A stretch of DNA of 64,000 nucleotides, taken from NCBI GenBank assembly GCA_938045805.1, contig CALIBL010000037.1:1-64000 (forward strand), in the 5' to 3' direction. The notes under the pieces were generated by a model. The model had not been told where the DNA came from and made no database searches. It worked only from the letters and a program-made list of their open reading frames with translations. This document shows, in pieces, positions 63,257-64,000 of this stretch. Made by a program: the position numbers and the translations under genes. The DNA is from an uncultured Rubripirellula sp. Lineage in GTDB: Bacteria; Planctomycetota; Planctomycetia; Pirellulales; Pirellulaceae. The first letter of the stretch is position 1; each line of letters opens with the position of its first letter.

Positions 63257-64000
63257 ATGATGCTCGGCAAACATCGGAGCCCAAGTTGAATGACACTGAA
63301 GCGACCCGAAGTTCACTAAACGCAGAGCGTGGGCATCGGTCAGATGTGCCATTTTTTGTGGTGATGGGAGGGATCTCATCTTGCTTCGTTTTGCTGATTG
63401 TTTTGTTGCTACTGGCAGATTTGCGATTCGCATCTCTCGCAGAATTTAAGGCGGCATTGTTCAAGCCGGAGATCCGTTTTGCGTTTCAATTGACCATCCT
63501 GTCTTGCACCGTTGCGGCCCTGCTTTCGATCTGGGTTGCCACTCCACTGGGTTACCTTCTCTCGCGATATCGTTTTCCGGGTCGAACATTGATCGATACG
63601 ATTGTGGATATTCCCATCGTCCTGCCACCATTGGTGCTTGGCCTGAGTTTATTGATTCTCTTTCATCAGCCATTTTTTGGATGGGAGATTGAAGCATGGT
63701 TCAGGGACACGATTGGATTTCCGATTACCTATCGGTGGCCCGCGGTTGTTCTGGCTCAGTTTAGTGTTGCCTGTGCCTTCGCTGTTCGAACCATGCGGGT
63801 AACCTTTGATCAGATTGACCCTCGGGCAGAGAATGTCGCTCGGACCCTCGGTTGCTCACGTGGTCAAGCGTTTCTTCAGATTGCGTTTCCTCAGGCATGG
63901 CGTGGCATGATCGCTGCGACAACGATTGCTTGGGCGCGTGCTTTGGGGGAGTTTGGCCCGATTCTTGTTTTTGCTGGTGCGACTCGAATGCGAACGGAAG
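63253..64000 (+). CDS. ModB-like ABC transporter permease (partial, cut by window end)
   Basis: The frame starts at ATG 63253 inside the ATGA overlap with the binding-protein stop and is open to the window end, giving 249 visible residues. After a polar N-terminus there are about five helices (first VMGGISSCFVLLIVLLLLA, then FQLTILSCTVAALLSIWVATPLGYLLS, IVDIPIVLPPLVLGLSLLILF, and more). The conserved ABC coupling loop is ARTLGCSRGQAFLQIAFPQAWRGMIAATTIAWARALGEFGPILVFAGATR. That wording is typical of molybdate/tungstate-type permeases. An ATPase gene would be expected just beyond 64000. Confidence 0.9.
   Translation, partial: MNDARQTSEPKLNDTEATRSSLNAERGHRSDVPFFVVMGGISSCFVLLIVLLLLADLRFASLAEFKAALFKPEIRFAFQLTILSCTVAALLSIWVATPLGYLLSRYRFPGRTLIDTIVDIPIVLPPLVLGLSLLILFHQPFFGWEIEAWFRDTIGFPITYRWPAVVLAQFSVACAFAVRTMRVTFDQIDPRAENVARTLGCSRGQAFLQIAFPQAWRGMIAATTIAWARALGEFGPILVFAGATRMRTE

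Noticed and set aside
1..64000. CRISPR arrays, tRNA or rRNA genes, insertion sequences
   Set aside because: No regularly spaced repeats, cloverleaf candidates, rRNA-like conserved stretches or transposase genes were found by reading; a tRNAscan or repeat finder run could confirm this.

Overview
The window reads as chromosomal DNA of a planctomycete, most likely a marine Pirellulaceae (Rhodopirellula-like). The evidence is family content seen in the translations: two secreted sulfatases, a DUF1592 cytochrome beside a DUF1552 protein, a PVC-type beta-propeller/c-heme protein, a ThuA-like secreted protein, a PQQ-propeller/LamG giant, a HExxH-plus-LRR exoprotein and a PurS-like/PurL fusion. The genus is inference. 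I saw no rRNA, tRNA, insertion sequence, phage gene or CRISPR array.

Layout. 1-9132: rpoB and rpoC with a long leader, a structured rpoB-rpoC spacer and a good intrinsic terminator after rpoC. 9272-13728: a stand-alone GspE/PilB-type ATPase (-), a RecQ-type helicase that ends before its zinc site (+) and a secreted sulfatase (-). 13853-20549: a tight + strand run (metallopeptidase-LRR, LarA-like protein, KDPG aldolase, KDG kinase, sulfatase), in which three junctions overlap by 4 nt and one has a 43-nt gap. It looks like a polysaccharide or sugar-acid catabolic unit. 20566-23298: a lone cytochrome oxidase subunit III-like gene, a class I amidotransferase and a secreted esterase.

23469-36685 is mainly biosynthetic: ribBA, tyrA, purL, a ferredoxin-like protein, a large exported protein with a disordered linker and putative alpha-toroid domain, a DisA_N diadenylate-cyclase-like protein, then trpC, purH and hisF on the - strand. 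36808-41536 (-) holds a fructosamine-kinase family gene, a ThuA-like gene and the propeller/cytochrome gene, separated by two intrinsic terminators. 41791-45279 is a 1162-aa protein that I infer to be a pyrophosphate-type PEP carboxykinase. 45503-49995: the DUF1592/DUF1552 pair and a convergent sigma factor.

50287-54270: a carbamoyltransferase fused to an SxtJ-like membrane tail, a DUF5989 small membrane protein, a polytopic membrane protein and a DUF2007-like protein. 54348-56201 (-): a sugar isomerase-like TIM barrel and an aldo/keto reductase. 56532-60464: the PQQ/LamG giant. 60613-64000: a lipoprotein, a tandem ModA-like binding protein and a ModB-like permease cut by the window end, which together look like an oxyanion (molybdate/tungstate-type) ABC importer.

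The strongest candidates for little-described biology are the carbamoyltransferase-SxtJ/DUF5989 cassette, the LarA-like/eda/kdgK/sulfatase operon, the PPi-PEPCK-like protein, the DacZ-like cyclase with an RHW motif and the tandem-domain ModA.
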